5,277 bases of DNA. Source: Rhodospirillales bacterium. GTDB lineage: Bacteria; Pseudomonadota; Alphaproteobacteria; Rhodospirillales; Casp-alpha2. Below, piece after piece: positions 1 to 5,277 of the stretch (the stretch's first letter is position 1; each line of letters starts with the position of its first letter). A program made the translations under genes and the position numbers. Below the pieces are notes generated by a model. It was not told the origin of the DNA. It saw only the letters and a program-made list of their open reading frames with translations, and did not search any database. Location of the stretch: contig JAJFIE010000240.1 of NCBI GenBank assembly GCA_021775275.1, positions 1 through 5,277 on the forward strand, read 5' to 3'.

Positions 1-1052
1 TCACCGCCGATATCCAGTGTGCGGATGGTTACCGGTCCGTTGGCGGCGGAAATGACCTCGCGGAACTGTTCATACTGCTCGTCTTCGCCCGGGATATCGT
101 CGCGGTTCATGAACATGAATTCAGACCTGAGCAACCCGACCCCCGCCGCGCCAGCTTCATGCACCATGGTCATTTCAATGGGAAGCTCGACATTTGCCTG
201 TAGCGTCATGTTGATGCCGTCGCGGGTGACGGCGGGCAGGTCGCGGGTCAGCGCCAGACGGTCGGCCTGACGCCGGTATTCCTTTTGCTGCCGCGCCGCG
301 GTTTCAAGCGTGGCTTTTACAGGGTTGAGGACGACACGCCCCACGGTGCCGTCAATCAACACCGTGTCGCCGTGTTTCACCGTGTGCAGCAGCTCGGGCA
401 CACCCAGGACTGTCGGGATGCCAAGGGCGCGGGCCATGATCGCCGTGTGGCTTTCCGCACCGCCCAGTGCGGCGGCGGCTCCCTTGACGCGTTCCGGGTT
501 CAGTTGCGCCGTATCCGCCGGGGTCAGTTCATCGGCGATGACAATACTGCCGGGCGGCACGGCGGCAAAGGGTTTTACCGGCGTTTGCGTCAGGTTGAGA
601 ATGAGGCGTCGCCCGACCTCGCGGATATCGTCAATGCGTGACGAGATATAGGCGTCATCCATGGCGGCGAAGGCGTCGGCGATGCCCGCGATTTCTGCCT
701 GCACGGCGGCTTCGGCATTCATCAACTCATCGCTGATGCGTTGTTCCGCACCCCTGATCAGACGTGAGTCCTTGAGCATCTGCTCATAGGCGTCGACCAG
801 AAAACTAAGCTCGTCCGCCGCCGTGGGGGGCATATTCCGGGCCTTGGTGCGCAGCCGTCCCATCTGGCGACGGGCGCGCTCCACGGCCTTTTCGAGCCGT
901 GCGCATTCATCCGCGACGCCATCCGGTTCGATCGTGTGATCCGGAACATCAATGGCGCCGTGTTCGCGCACGTATGCCGGTCCGACGGCAACTCCCGGTG
1001 ATACGCCAAGGCCGCGAAAAGACTGCTCTTTCGTGTGGGGTGATTTTGTCAC
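1..1052 (-). CDS. ptsI: PTS enzyme I (PEP-protein phosphotransferase), C-terminus cut by window edge
   Basis: Cytoplasmic enzyme I autophosphorylates on histidine with PEP and passes the phosphate to HPr. The visible 350 residues are the N-terminal part of a family usually about 570-590 residues long. Residues 12-27 (FRGLGVSPGVAVGPAY) match the usual enzyme I start; about 35-155 should be the helical HPr-binding domain. The phosphohistidine motif GGAESHTAIMARALGIP lies at 197-213 with the active His at 202. The PEP-binding barrel begins with GLLRSEFMFMNRD (306-318), and the sequence stops at TIRTLDIGG. There is no N-terminal GAF domain, so this is PtsI-like rather than the PtsP (EI-Ntr) form. 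The start is GTG: it is the first start codon after the in-frame HPr stop, 3 bases downstream of it, and follows a good Shine-Dalgarno sequence. Its position directly after HPr implies cotranscription. Family assignment is near certain; the symbol is by architecture. Confidence 0.95.
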   Translation of the reverse strand, partial: MTKSPHTKEQSFRGLGVSPGVAVGPAYVREHGAIDVPDHTIEPDGVADECARLEKAVERARRQMGRLRTKARNMPPTAADELSFLVDAYEQMLKDSRLIRGAEQRISDELMNAEAAVQAEIAGIADAFAAMDDAYISSRIDDIREVGRRLILNLTQTPVKPFAAVPPGSIVIADELTPADTAQLNPERVKGAAAALGGAESHTAIMARALGIPTVLGVPELLHTVKHGDTVLIDGTVGRVVLNPVKATLETAARQQKEYRRQADRLALTRDLPAVTRDGINMTLQANVELPIEMTMVHEAGAAGVGLLRSEFMFMNRDDIPGEDEQYEQFREVISAANGPVTIRTLDIGG

Positions 1053-1055
1053 CGG

Positions 1056-1364
1056 TTAATCTTCCTCGTCGAAACCCGCTTCAACCAGCGCCTTCAGGGC
1101 CGCCAGGGCGGTGTCGGCTTCCCGGCCATCGGCGGCAATATGAATATCGGTGCCGGGTGAGGCCGCCAACATCATCAGGCCCATGATTGAATGGCCCGAT
1201 ACGGTCTGGCCGTTCCGCGTCACCCCGACGGCGGCATCGAAGCCGATCGCCATCTTCACGAACTTGGCGGCGGCGCGGGCGTGCAGGCCGCGGCTGTTGA
1301 CAATGGTAACAGTGCAGTGCGGCGCACCGGAAGAGATGGCGGAAATGCCGGGGTCCCCGCTCAC
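1056..1364 (-). CDS. ptsH: HPr phosphocarrier protein with both His and Ser phosphorylation sites
   Basis: Small cytoplasmic phosphocarrier, 102 residues, that accepts phosphate from enzyme I and hands it to EIIA. The active-site motif NSRGLHARAAAKFV (23-36) contains His28, equivalent to His15 of classical HPr. The regulatory motif GHSIMGLMML (57-66) contains Ser59, which keeps exactly the same 31-residue distance as His15-Ser46 of Gram-positive HPr. Ser59 is therefore the expected target of the HprK encoded in the same cluster. The N-terminus is about 13 residues longer than in E. coli HPr; no better internal ATG or GTG start is present, and the chosen GTG has a good ribosome binding site, so the extension seems real. 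The GTG overlaps the EIIA stop by four bases (GTGA), indicating coupled translation. Identity is very secure; use of Ser59 is inferred from family knowledge. Confidence 0.96.
   Translation of the reverse strand: MSGDPGISAISSGAPHCTVTIVNSRGLHARAAAKFVKMAIGFDAAVGVTRNGQTVSGHSIMGLMMLAASPGTDIHIAADGREADTALAALKALVEAGFDEED
1061..1067 (-). promoter_or_regulatory. Ribosome binding site of enzyme I gene
   Basis: On the minus strand GAGGAAG stands 8 bases before the GTG start at 1052. It lies inside the acidic last codons of HPr (Asp-Glu-Glu-Asp), so the HPr C-terminus also encodes the ribosome binding site of the next gene. This supports the GTG start and translational coupling. Confidence 0.7.
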
Positions 1365-1768
1365 GAACCGCCCTCTTTCAACAACTGTGATGCAATGTTG
1401 ATGTATTTGCGTCCGGCGTCCTGCGCCTGCTCGGCGGCGCTTTGCAGAGAACCCGTCGCCCGGACGCTGGCCAGCTTGATCAGCATGGGCAGGTTGACCC
1501 CGGCGATGACTTCCACGTTGGCCTTTTCCATGACCGAGATGGCCAGATTGGACGGTGTGCCGCCGAACATGTCGGTGAGCAGAATAACCCCGCTGCCGGT
1601 GTCGGCCTTCTCGATGCTTTCCAGGATATCCACCCGGCGGCGTTCCATATCGTCGTCAGGTCCGATGCAGACGGCATTCACGTCTTCCTGCGGCCCGACC
1701 ACGTGTTCCAGAGCGCCGATCAGTTCCGCCGCCAGGCGGCCATGGGTAACCAGTACCAAACCGATCAT
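1361..1768 (-). CDS. manX: PTS EIIA component, mannose (EIIA-Man) family, stand-alone
   Basis: Cytoplasmic single-domain EIIA of 135 residues that would accept phosphate from HPr. The N-terminus MIGLVLVTHGRLA carries the phospho-accepting His9, matching His10 of E. coli EIIAB-Man. The segment VILLTDMFGGTPSNLA (61-76) carries Asp66, corresponding to the conserved aspartate that contacts the active histidine. The length equals one EIIA-Man domain; the EIIB half found in E. coli ManX is missing, and no EIIB or EIIC gene is visible nearby. A regulatory output, rather than sugar uptake, is the usual reading for such alphaproteobacterial proteins. The ATG at 1768 is preferred: it has a good ribosome binding site and gives the family-typical start. 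An in-frame GTG at 1822 would add 18 lysine- and asparagine-rich residues and is unlikely. The symbol follows usage for the family and does not imply mannose transport. Confidence 0.94.
   Translation of the reverse strand: MIGLVLVTHGRLAAELIGALEHVVGPQEDVNAVCIGPDDDMERRRVDILESIEKADTGSGVILLTDMFGGTPSNLAISVMEKANVEVIAGVNLPMLIKLASVRATGSLQSAAEQAQDAGRKYINIASQLLKEGGS
1371..1376 (-). promoter_or_regulatory. Ribosome binding site of HPr gene
   Basis: On the minus strand AGAGGG stands 6 bases before the GTG start at 1364. It lies within the last codons of the EIIA gene (Lys-Glu-Gly-Gly-Ser). It supports the GTG start and coupling of HPr to EIIA translation. Confidence 0.65.
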
Positions 1769-1777
1769 GTTGTTTTG

Positions 1778-1783
1778 TCCTTC
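1778..1783 (-). promoter_or_regulatory. Ribosome binding site deciding the EIIA start
   Basis: On the minus strand GAAGGA stands 9 bases before the ATG at 1768. It selects this ATG over the longer reading from the GTG at 1822. Confidence 0.7.
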
Positions 1784-1798
1784 TTTTTTGGGCTGTTT

Positions 1799-1819
1799 TG
1801 GACGCTCATCATGCGTCCA
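1799..1819 (-). repeat. Stem-loop in the leader of the EIIA gene
   Basis: A perfect 7-bp inverted repeat, TGGACGC / GCGTCCA, with a 7-base loop reading ATGATGA on the minus strand, lies about 30 bases upstream of the EIIA ATG in the 103-base gap after rapZ. No T-run follows on either strand, so it does not look like an intrinsic terminator. It could be an RNA processing or stability element, or chance. Confidence 0.4.
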
Positions 1820-1871
1820 CACAATCTCAGAGGATTTCAGACCATTTTTCAGTCTTTTCCAAGCCCTCGTT

Positions 1872-2747
1872 CTATATTCCCTCTACATCCCTGTGTAGAG
1901 TATGCACCGTTTCTCCTTGTTCCCGGAGCCATTGCGCCAATTGCTCGGTGACGAATACCGAGCGGTGACGCCCGCCTGTGCACCCGATTGCGATGGTCAG
2001 GTAGCTCTTCCCCTCGTCCGCATAGCGCGGCAGCAGCGGGCCGATCAGGGATTTCAGATTGGTGAGGAACGCAGTAAAATCCGGATCGGTTTCAATAAAG
2101 GCGCCCACCGCCGCATCCCGGCCCGACAGAGGCTGCAAATCGGCTTCATAGTGCGGGTTTTTCAGGAATCGCACATCAAACACCAAATCCGCCTCGCGCG
2201 GCACACCGCGGGCATATGAAAACGAGGTCACGAACAACGCCAGCCCCACATCATGGGCGTCGCTGAACTGGGTATCCATGAGCTGGCGAAACTCCGCCAT
2301 ACTCCGCTCCGTCGTATCAACCACCATGTTGGCGGCCTTTTTCAGGGGGCGGATCAGGTCCCGTTCCTGCTCAATGCCATCCATTACCTTGCGATCATGG
2401 GCCAGGGGATGACGCCGCCGGGTTGTCTTGAAGCGGTTTTCCAGCTCATTGTCGCCGCACTCGAGAAACAGCAGGGTCACGTCCAGACCGGGCGCACGCC
2501 TCAACCGGTCAATTTCACGGGTCAGGCGCCCGGCGCTGAAACCCCGTGTGCGCACATCAATGCCAATCGCCACCGGCCCACCGTCGTCACCCGGCAATAC
2601 CAGATTGGCCAGCAGCGACACCGGCAGATTGTCCACCGCTTCGAAGCCGTAGTCCTCGAAAACTTTCAGCGCAGTGGACTTGCCCGCCCCGGACATGCCG
2701 GTAACGAAAATGACTTTGCGGGCTTTTTTGGCATCGTTGGTCATCAT
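1872..2747 (-). CDS. rapZ: RapZ/YvcJ-family P-loop nucleotide-binding protein
   Basis: Member of the RapZ (YhbJ/YvcJ) family, 291 residues against 284 for E. coli RapZ. The N-terminal P-loop domain has a Walker A GMSGAGKST at 17-25 and the family motifs GFEAVDNLP (34-42), GIDVRTR (62-68), RRRHPL (110-115) and FSYARGVPREADLVFDVRFL (176-195). The C-terminal domain has the diagnostic GCTGGRHRSV at 255-264. In E. coli the protein binds glucosamine-6-phosphate and small RNAs and directs GlmZ decay; YvcJ of Bacillus hydrolyses GTP. Here the protein ends in HRDVEGI and lacks the basic tail that E. coli RapZ uses for RNA contact, so the E. coli mechanism should not be assumed. The first ATG (2747) overlaps the hprK stop as ATGA; a second ATG follows immediately. 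The GGA of a weak ribosome binding site sits 9 bases before the first. Cellular role here is unknown. Confidence 0.95.
   Translation of the reverse strand: MMTNDAKKARKVIFVTGMSGAGKSTALKVFEDYGFEAVDNLPVSLLANLVLPGDDGGPVAIGIDVRTRGFSAGRLTREIDRLRRAPGLDVTLLFLECGDNELENRFKTTRRRHPLAHDRKVMDGIEQERDLIRPLKKAANMVVDTTERSMAEFRQLMDTQFSDAHDVGLALFVTSFSYARGVPREADLVFDVRFLKNPHYEADLQPLSGRDAAVGAFIETDPDFTAFLTNLKSLIGPLLPRYADEGKSYLTIAIGCTGGRHRSVFVTEQLAQWLREQGETVHTLHRDVEGI
1881..1900 (-). repeat. Short inverted repeat at the 3' end of rapZ
   Basis: Arms CTCTACA (1881-1887) and TGTAGAG (1894-1900) pair perfectly around a 6-base loop, seven bases before the rapZ stop. It lies in coding sequence for Leu-His-Arg-Asp-Val-Glu and no T-run follows, so it may be chance. 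It could instead mark the mRNA 3' segment between rapZ and the EIIA leader. Confidence 0.3.
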
Positions 2748-3175
2748 GTAACGGTTTCCAGATCACCCACGGCACAGCGCAACGCCACGCGGACTTTATT
2801 TGCTGCCGAGGCCTCAAAGGGGGCTAGCTGAATACAGGGTATAGCAGGTCCCCAGTCCGTGCACGACGCCGGTTCGGGCAGGCGTTCAATGGCGTCAGCC
2901 GGTGACATATCCACAACCAGCGCCACTGGGATGGCCGCGACAAACCCAAACCGGTAAATGCCAAGCCCCCGGACTTCCAGCAATCCGGCGATTTCGTCGG
3001 GCGGCGAGGCAATGACCATATCACCGCGCGTCACCAGATCACATCTGTCATCGGCGACAAGATCAGCGCCATCATCAATCAGGCGCAGCGCCAGATCGGA
3101 TTTTCCGCTGCCGGACGGGCCGCAGAAAACGATGCCGTTCCCGTCAATGCTGACAACTGTGGCATGAATTTGCAC
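2744..3175 (-). CDS. hprK: Short HPr(Ser) kinase (HprK), alphaproteobacterial single-domain form
   Basis: ATP-dependent kinase expected to phosphorylate HPr on Ser59. At 143 residues it is under half of the roughly 310-residue Gram-positive HprK/P and corresponds only to the C-terminal catalytic domain. It begins MQIHATVVSIDGNGIV, where His4 aligns with the histidine before the kinase core. Walker A GPSGSGKSD occupies 19-27; the acidic pair in LVADD (39-43) gives Asp42 and Asp43; the family signature LLEVRGLGI is at 65-73. IPCIQLAP (112-119) resembles the late strand of the longer enzymes, with much intervening sequence lost. The GTG start at 3175 gives the typical N-terminus for this subfamily and has GGA 7 bases upstream. 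The stop overlaps rapZ. Short forms are normal in alphaproteobacteria, so this is not a broken gene. Whether it keeps the phosphorylase activity of the long enzyme cannot be read from sequence. Confidence 0.95.
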   Translation of the reverse strand: MQIHATVVSIDGNGIVFCGPSGSGKSDLALRLIDDGADLVADDRCDLVTRGDMVIASPPDEIAGLLEVRGLGIYRFGFVAAIPVALVVDMSPADAIERLPEPASCTDWGPAIPCIQLAPFEASAANKVRVALRCAVGDLETVT

Positions 3176-3186
3176 GGGCGTTTCCA

Positions 3187-3212
3187 GAGATCATTACCGG
3201 AGATCATTAACG
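3187..3212. repeat. Tandem 13-bp direct repeat upstream of hprK
   Basis: Two adjacent copies, GAGATCATTACCG (3187-3199) and GAGATCATTAACG (3200-3212), differ at one base. They lie directly upstream of the putative ribosome binding site of hprK; the near copy ends 11 bases before its GTG. The arrangement could be a regulator binding site or a duplication by slippage. No binding protein can be named. Confidence 0.75.
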
Positions 3213-3278
3213 TGTAATATTGACTGGGGCGGCAGGGTGGCGCTCTCACGCCAGCTAGTCAACTGGGAACAGGCTCAG

Positions 3279-3296
3279 GGGCCCATTTTGGCGCCC
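3279..3296 (-). repeat. GC-rich hairpin just after chvG
   Basis: Arms GGGCCC (3279-3284) and GGCGCCC (3290-3296) form a 6-bp GC stem with one bulged base and a 5-base loop (AAAAT on the minus strand), starting 8 bases beyond the chvG stop. No T-run follows on the minus strand, so it is not a standard intrinsic terminator. It may protect the chvG mRNA end or be a leaky pause site. The rest of the 129-base gap holds the tandem repeat and no promoter I can defend. Confidence 0.35.
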
Positions 3297-3304
3297 ATGG
3301 ATTA

Positions 3305-5023
3305 TCAGTCCATGGGAAGGGTGACGATGAAACGTGCGCCGATGATAGCGCCGCCCGGGCCATAGCGGTTCTCGGCCACAAGGGTGCCGTGATGCGCATC
3401 GATAATCTGTTGCGAGATACTCAGCCCCAAACCCGAATGGGTGCCGAATTTCTCGCCCTCCGGGCGTTCGGAATAGAATCGCTCAAAGATCGCCTGCTCC
3501 TTGCCGGATGGAATGCCGGGGCCTTCGTCGCTCAATGTGACAACGATGTATTTCGAGTGTTTGTCAGGCGTCAGGCGCCGGATGGCAATGGAAATGGCGC
3601 CCCCCGGGGGGCTAAAACTGATGGCGTTCCCCATGAGGTTTCTGAAAACCTGCACCAGCCTGTCTTCCATGCCGGGCACAGTGAGGGAGCCTTCCGCAGC
3701 GGTTTCCAGCACAATGCGCGCCGCGCCGGGCTTGGCTGTTGACGTATGGACATCGACCAGTGTTTCCAGCATGCGCCCAATGTCGACGCTGGAAAGTTCC
3801 GTGCGCGATAGTTCGGCGTCCAGTCGCGAGGCATTGGAAATATCCGTAATCAACCGGTCAAGGCGCTCCACATCTTCCTGAATGATGGAAAGAAGTTTGC
3901 GTTGCTGATCCGGCTCCTTGACCCTGGCGGCTGTTTCCACGGCGCTTTTCAGGGAGGTCAACGGGTTCTTGATTTCATGGCTGACATCGGCGGCGAACAT
4001 CTCGATGGCGTCCATCCGCCGCCACAGGGCATCGGTCATGTCCCGCAGGGTACAGGCCAGATCACCGATCTCGTCGGCCCGGTTGTCCATGGCGGGCAAC
4101 TGGTCCTGACGGTTGAGCGAGCGCCCGACCCGGTCGGCCGCCATGGCGAGACGGCGAAGCGGTCGGGCGATGGTCCCCGCCAGATAGATGGAGAGCAGGA
4201 TGGTGACGCCCAGCGATACCAGAAATATTTTCAGAATGTCGAGCCGAACCTCCAGCATGGCGTCATCAATTTTATAGGATGCTTCGGAAAGCAGCAGCGC
4301 GCCAAGGACCTGCTTGTAGCGCTGCACCGGCACGGCAACCGTCAGAATCAGGTGGTCAAGGTCAAGGGAACGCACGGCATAAACAGTATCGCCGTCAAAG
4401 GCTTCCATGACTTCCGGATAATGCCGGGCGTGTTGGCGCGGGCGCTCCACATACAGGGGCGGCGGGCGCTGTCCGGGCAACCAGCGGACAAGACGGTCAA
4501 AAACATCAAAAACTTCGCGAAGAACGTCATAGTCGGATTCCGGTGGCGGCAGGATTTCCACTTCGACTTCCCGGCCGGCTTTCAGCAGTTTCCGGCTGTC
4601 GGCGACCAGCGCGCCGTCGATGCGAAACAACCGTGCGCGCAAATCCGTGCTTTCCACCATGCGCAGCACAATCCTGTTTGCGGTGTCACGGATCAGTTCC
4701 TGGCCAAACGGGGTATCGCCACCCACGGCACCTTCACCCAGCGCTGCGGCGAACATCTCGGCCTGGGTGCGCAGATTTTCCAGTTCGGAATCCACCAGTT
4801 TTTCCCGGTAGTCACCCAGATACAACAAACCGGCCACAAGGATTCCCAGGGCCAGGACATTCACGGCCAGGATGCGGCGGGTGATTGGGGAAAATCCGCT
4901 GGCGGCGCGACAGCGTGGCTGTTCGCGTCCGGAATCGCGTGACGAATCAGGCCGGGAGGACTTTCTTTTCTGTTTGGCGGCCTGTTTCGGCGCGCCCGGA
5001 TTTTTTGTGTCGTCTGGTGCCAT
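3305..5023 (-). CDS. chvG: ChvG/BvrS-type membrane sensor histidine kinase
   Basis: Inner-membrane sensor kinase, 572 residues, partner of the ChvI regulator encoded upstream. Order: basic, low-complexity cytoplasmic N-terminus (1-49); transmembrane segment (about 51-70); periplasmic sensor of about 190 residues with a proline-rich stretch near 182-195; second transmembrane segment (about 263-285); HAMP (about 286-337); H-box FAADVSHEIKNPLTSL (343-358) with phospho-acceptor His349; N-box RNLMGNAISFSP (461-472); G1 box DEGPGIP (499-505); F-box FERFY (513-517); G2 box SGLGLS (530-535). The H-box and G2 region are typical of ChvG/BvrS/ExoS. In relatives this kinase responds to acidity and envelope stress, with the periplasmic protein ExoR as inhibitor in rhizobia; that is family knowledge. 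Start: ATG at 5023 is preferred; an in-frame TTG at 5032 would add three residues, and neither has a strong ribosome binding site. All catalytic boxes are intact. Confidence 0.95.
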   Translation of the reverse strand: MAPDDTKNPGAPKQAAKQKRKSSRPDSSRDSGREQPRCRAASGFSPITRRILAVNVLALGILVAGLLYLGDYREKLVDSELENLRTQAEMFAAALGEGAVGGDTPFGQELIRDTANRIVLRMVESTDLRARLFRIDGALVADSRKLLKAGREVEVEILPPPESDYDVLREVFDVFDRLVRWLPGQRPPPLYVERPRQHARHYPEVMEAFDGDTVYAVRSLDLDHLILTVAVPVQRYKQVLGALLLSEASYKIDDAMLEVRLDILKIFLVSLGVTILLSIYLAGTIARPLRRLAMAADRVGRSLNRQDQLPAMDNRADEIGDLACTLRDMTDALWRRMDAIEMFAADVSHEIKNPLTSLKSAVETAARVKEPDQQRKLLSIIQEDVERLDRLITDISNASRLDAELSRTELSSVDIGRMLETLVDVHTSTAKPGAARIVLETAAEGSLTVPGMEDRLVQVFRNLMGNAISFSPPGGAISIAIRRLTPDKHSKYIVVTLSDEGPGIPSGKEQAIFERFYSERPEGEKFGTHSGLGLSISQQIIDAHHGTLVAENRYGPGGAIIGARFIVTLPMD

Positions 5024-5044
5024 GACGCCCAATAATCACCATTT

Positions 5045-5086
5045 GGCAACACCGCCAGCCTGTCAACATCGTGTGGCGGTGTTGCC
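5045..5086. repeat. Perfect 13-bp inverted repeat between chvI and chvG
   Basis: GGCAACACCGCCA (5045-5057) is the exact reverse complement of TGGCGGTGTTGCC (5074-5086), around a 16-base loop. It begins immediately after the chvI stop and ends 21 bases before the chvG ATG. No T-run follows on either strand. On the minus strand the loop contains TTGACA, identical to a sigma-70 -35 consensus, but no fitting -10 element follows. It would form a stable hairpin in a chvI-chvG transcript. Likely roles are RNA stability, partial termination or setting chvG translation relative to chvI. Confidence 0.8.
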
Positions 5087-5277
5087 CTATGCAGTACGGT
5101 ATCGATAGCCTACGCCATAAAGTGTTTCAATTTCCGAAAAATCCGTATCGGCTTCCTTGAATTTTCGGCGCAGACGCTTGATATGGCTGTCGATGGTCCG
5201 GTCGTCCACATAGATATGCTCGCCATAGGCCGCGTCAATCAACTGATCACGATTTTTAACATGCCCCGGTCGGCGGG
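5087..5277 (-). CDS. chvI: ChvI/BvrR-type OmpR-family response regulator, C-terminal fragment
   Basis: Only the last 62 residues are in the window; the receiver domain and most of the linker lie beyond the right edge. The fragment is the C-terminal half of an OmpR/PhoB winged-helix DNA-binding domain. Residues 3-16 ([14 protein letters not shown]) belong to the positioning helix, [17 protein letters not shown] (23-39) to the recognition helix region, and [14 protein letters not shown] (49-62) forms the C-terminal wing and end. These are strongly characteristic of ChvI/BvrR regulators. The pairing with the downstream ChvG kinase confirms the assignment. ChvI relatives bind DNA as the phosphorylated output of this pair; the promoter for this gene cluster probably lies upstream of it, outside the window. 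The frame was read by hand from the reverse complement; the stop is TAG at 5087-5089. Confidence 0.93.
   Translation of the reverse strand, partial: RRPGHVKNRDQLIDAAYGEHIYVDDRTIDSHIKRLRRKFKEADTDFSEIETLYGVGYRYRTA

Noticed and set aside
1769..1822. Longer EIIA reading from the GTG at 1822
   Set aside because: It would add 18 residues unlike any EIIA-Man N-terminus, while the ATG at 1768 has a good ribosome binding site and gives the typical start.
1191..1951. Plus-strand open frames of 169 and 235 codons opposite HPr, EIIA and the end of rapZ
   Set aside because: They overlap well-supported minus-strand PTS genes in full, show no family motif, and arise from codon bias on the other strand.
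2253..2831. Plus-strand open frame of 192 codons opposite rapZ and hprK
   Set aside because: Antisense shadow of two genes with intact Walker motifs; no plausible ribosome binding site or domain.
2744..3175. HprK as a truncated pseudogene
   Set aside because: Length under half of Gram-positive HprK looks like decay, but alphaproteobacterial HprK proteins are normally of this size and the catalytic motifs are intact.
3176..3304. Sigma-70 promoter for hprK (a TTGACT hexamer in the gap)
   Set aside because: No acceptable -10 hexamer lies at 16-18 bases from it, and the hexamer alone is not enough.
3902..4942. Plus-strand open frame of 346 codons opposite chvG
   Set aside because: It is entirely antisense to an intact histidine kinase with all conserved boxes. 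The translated product is rich in Gln, His and Gly with no recognisable domain, as expected for a shadow frame in GC-rich DNA.
5045..5086. Intrinsic terminator after chvI
   Set aside because: The stem is strong but no T-run follows on either strand and the loop is long (16 bases), so a standard Rho-independent terminator is not supported. It is reported as an inverted repeat instead.

Overview
The window is a dense block of seven minus-strand genes from an alphaproteobacterium, all transcribed from the right edge to the left. The gene content and order point to this class: a ChvI/ChvG (BvrR/BvrS-type) two-component system, then a short single-domain HPr kinase (HprK), a RapZ-family P-loop protein, a mannose-family EIIA, HPr and enzyme I. 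Moderately high GC, GTG starts and tight gene packing also fit. The exact order cannot be settled from this window. Linkage of enzyme I directly to HPr differs from the rhizobial and Brucella arrangement I recall, so a Rhodospirillales-like lineage is a reasonable but unproven guess.

Layout in transcription order: chvI, C-terminal 62 residues only (5277-5087); a 63-base gap with a perfect 13-bp inverted repeat; chvG, complete (5023-3305); a 129-base gap with a GC-rich hairpin and a 13-bp tandem repeat; hprK (3175-2744); rapZ (2747-1872, overlapping hprK by 4 bases); a 103-base gap with a 7-bp stem-loop; EIIA-Man (1768-1361); HPr (1364-1056, overlapping by 4 bases); enzyme I (1052-1, truncated by the window edge). 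No gene-free stretch exceeds about 130 bases. I see no RNA gene, mobile element, CRISPR array or convincing intrinsic terminator.

Together the genes look like a regulatory rather than transporting phosphotransferase system. Enzyme I would take phosphate from PEP and pass it to HPr His28 and then to EIIA His9. No EIIB or EIIC permease is visible. HprK could phosphorylate the conserved HPr Ser59 and so modulate the relay. Co-localisation with the ChvG/ChvI envelope and acid-stress sensor system suggests coupling of carbon/energy state to that response, as discussed for Brucella. This is a known type of locus, not a new system. The points most worth a second look are the two repeat structures in the intergenic gaps, the linked GAF-less enzyme I, and a RapZ without the basic C-terminal tail of the E. 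coli protein.
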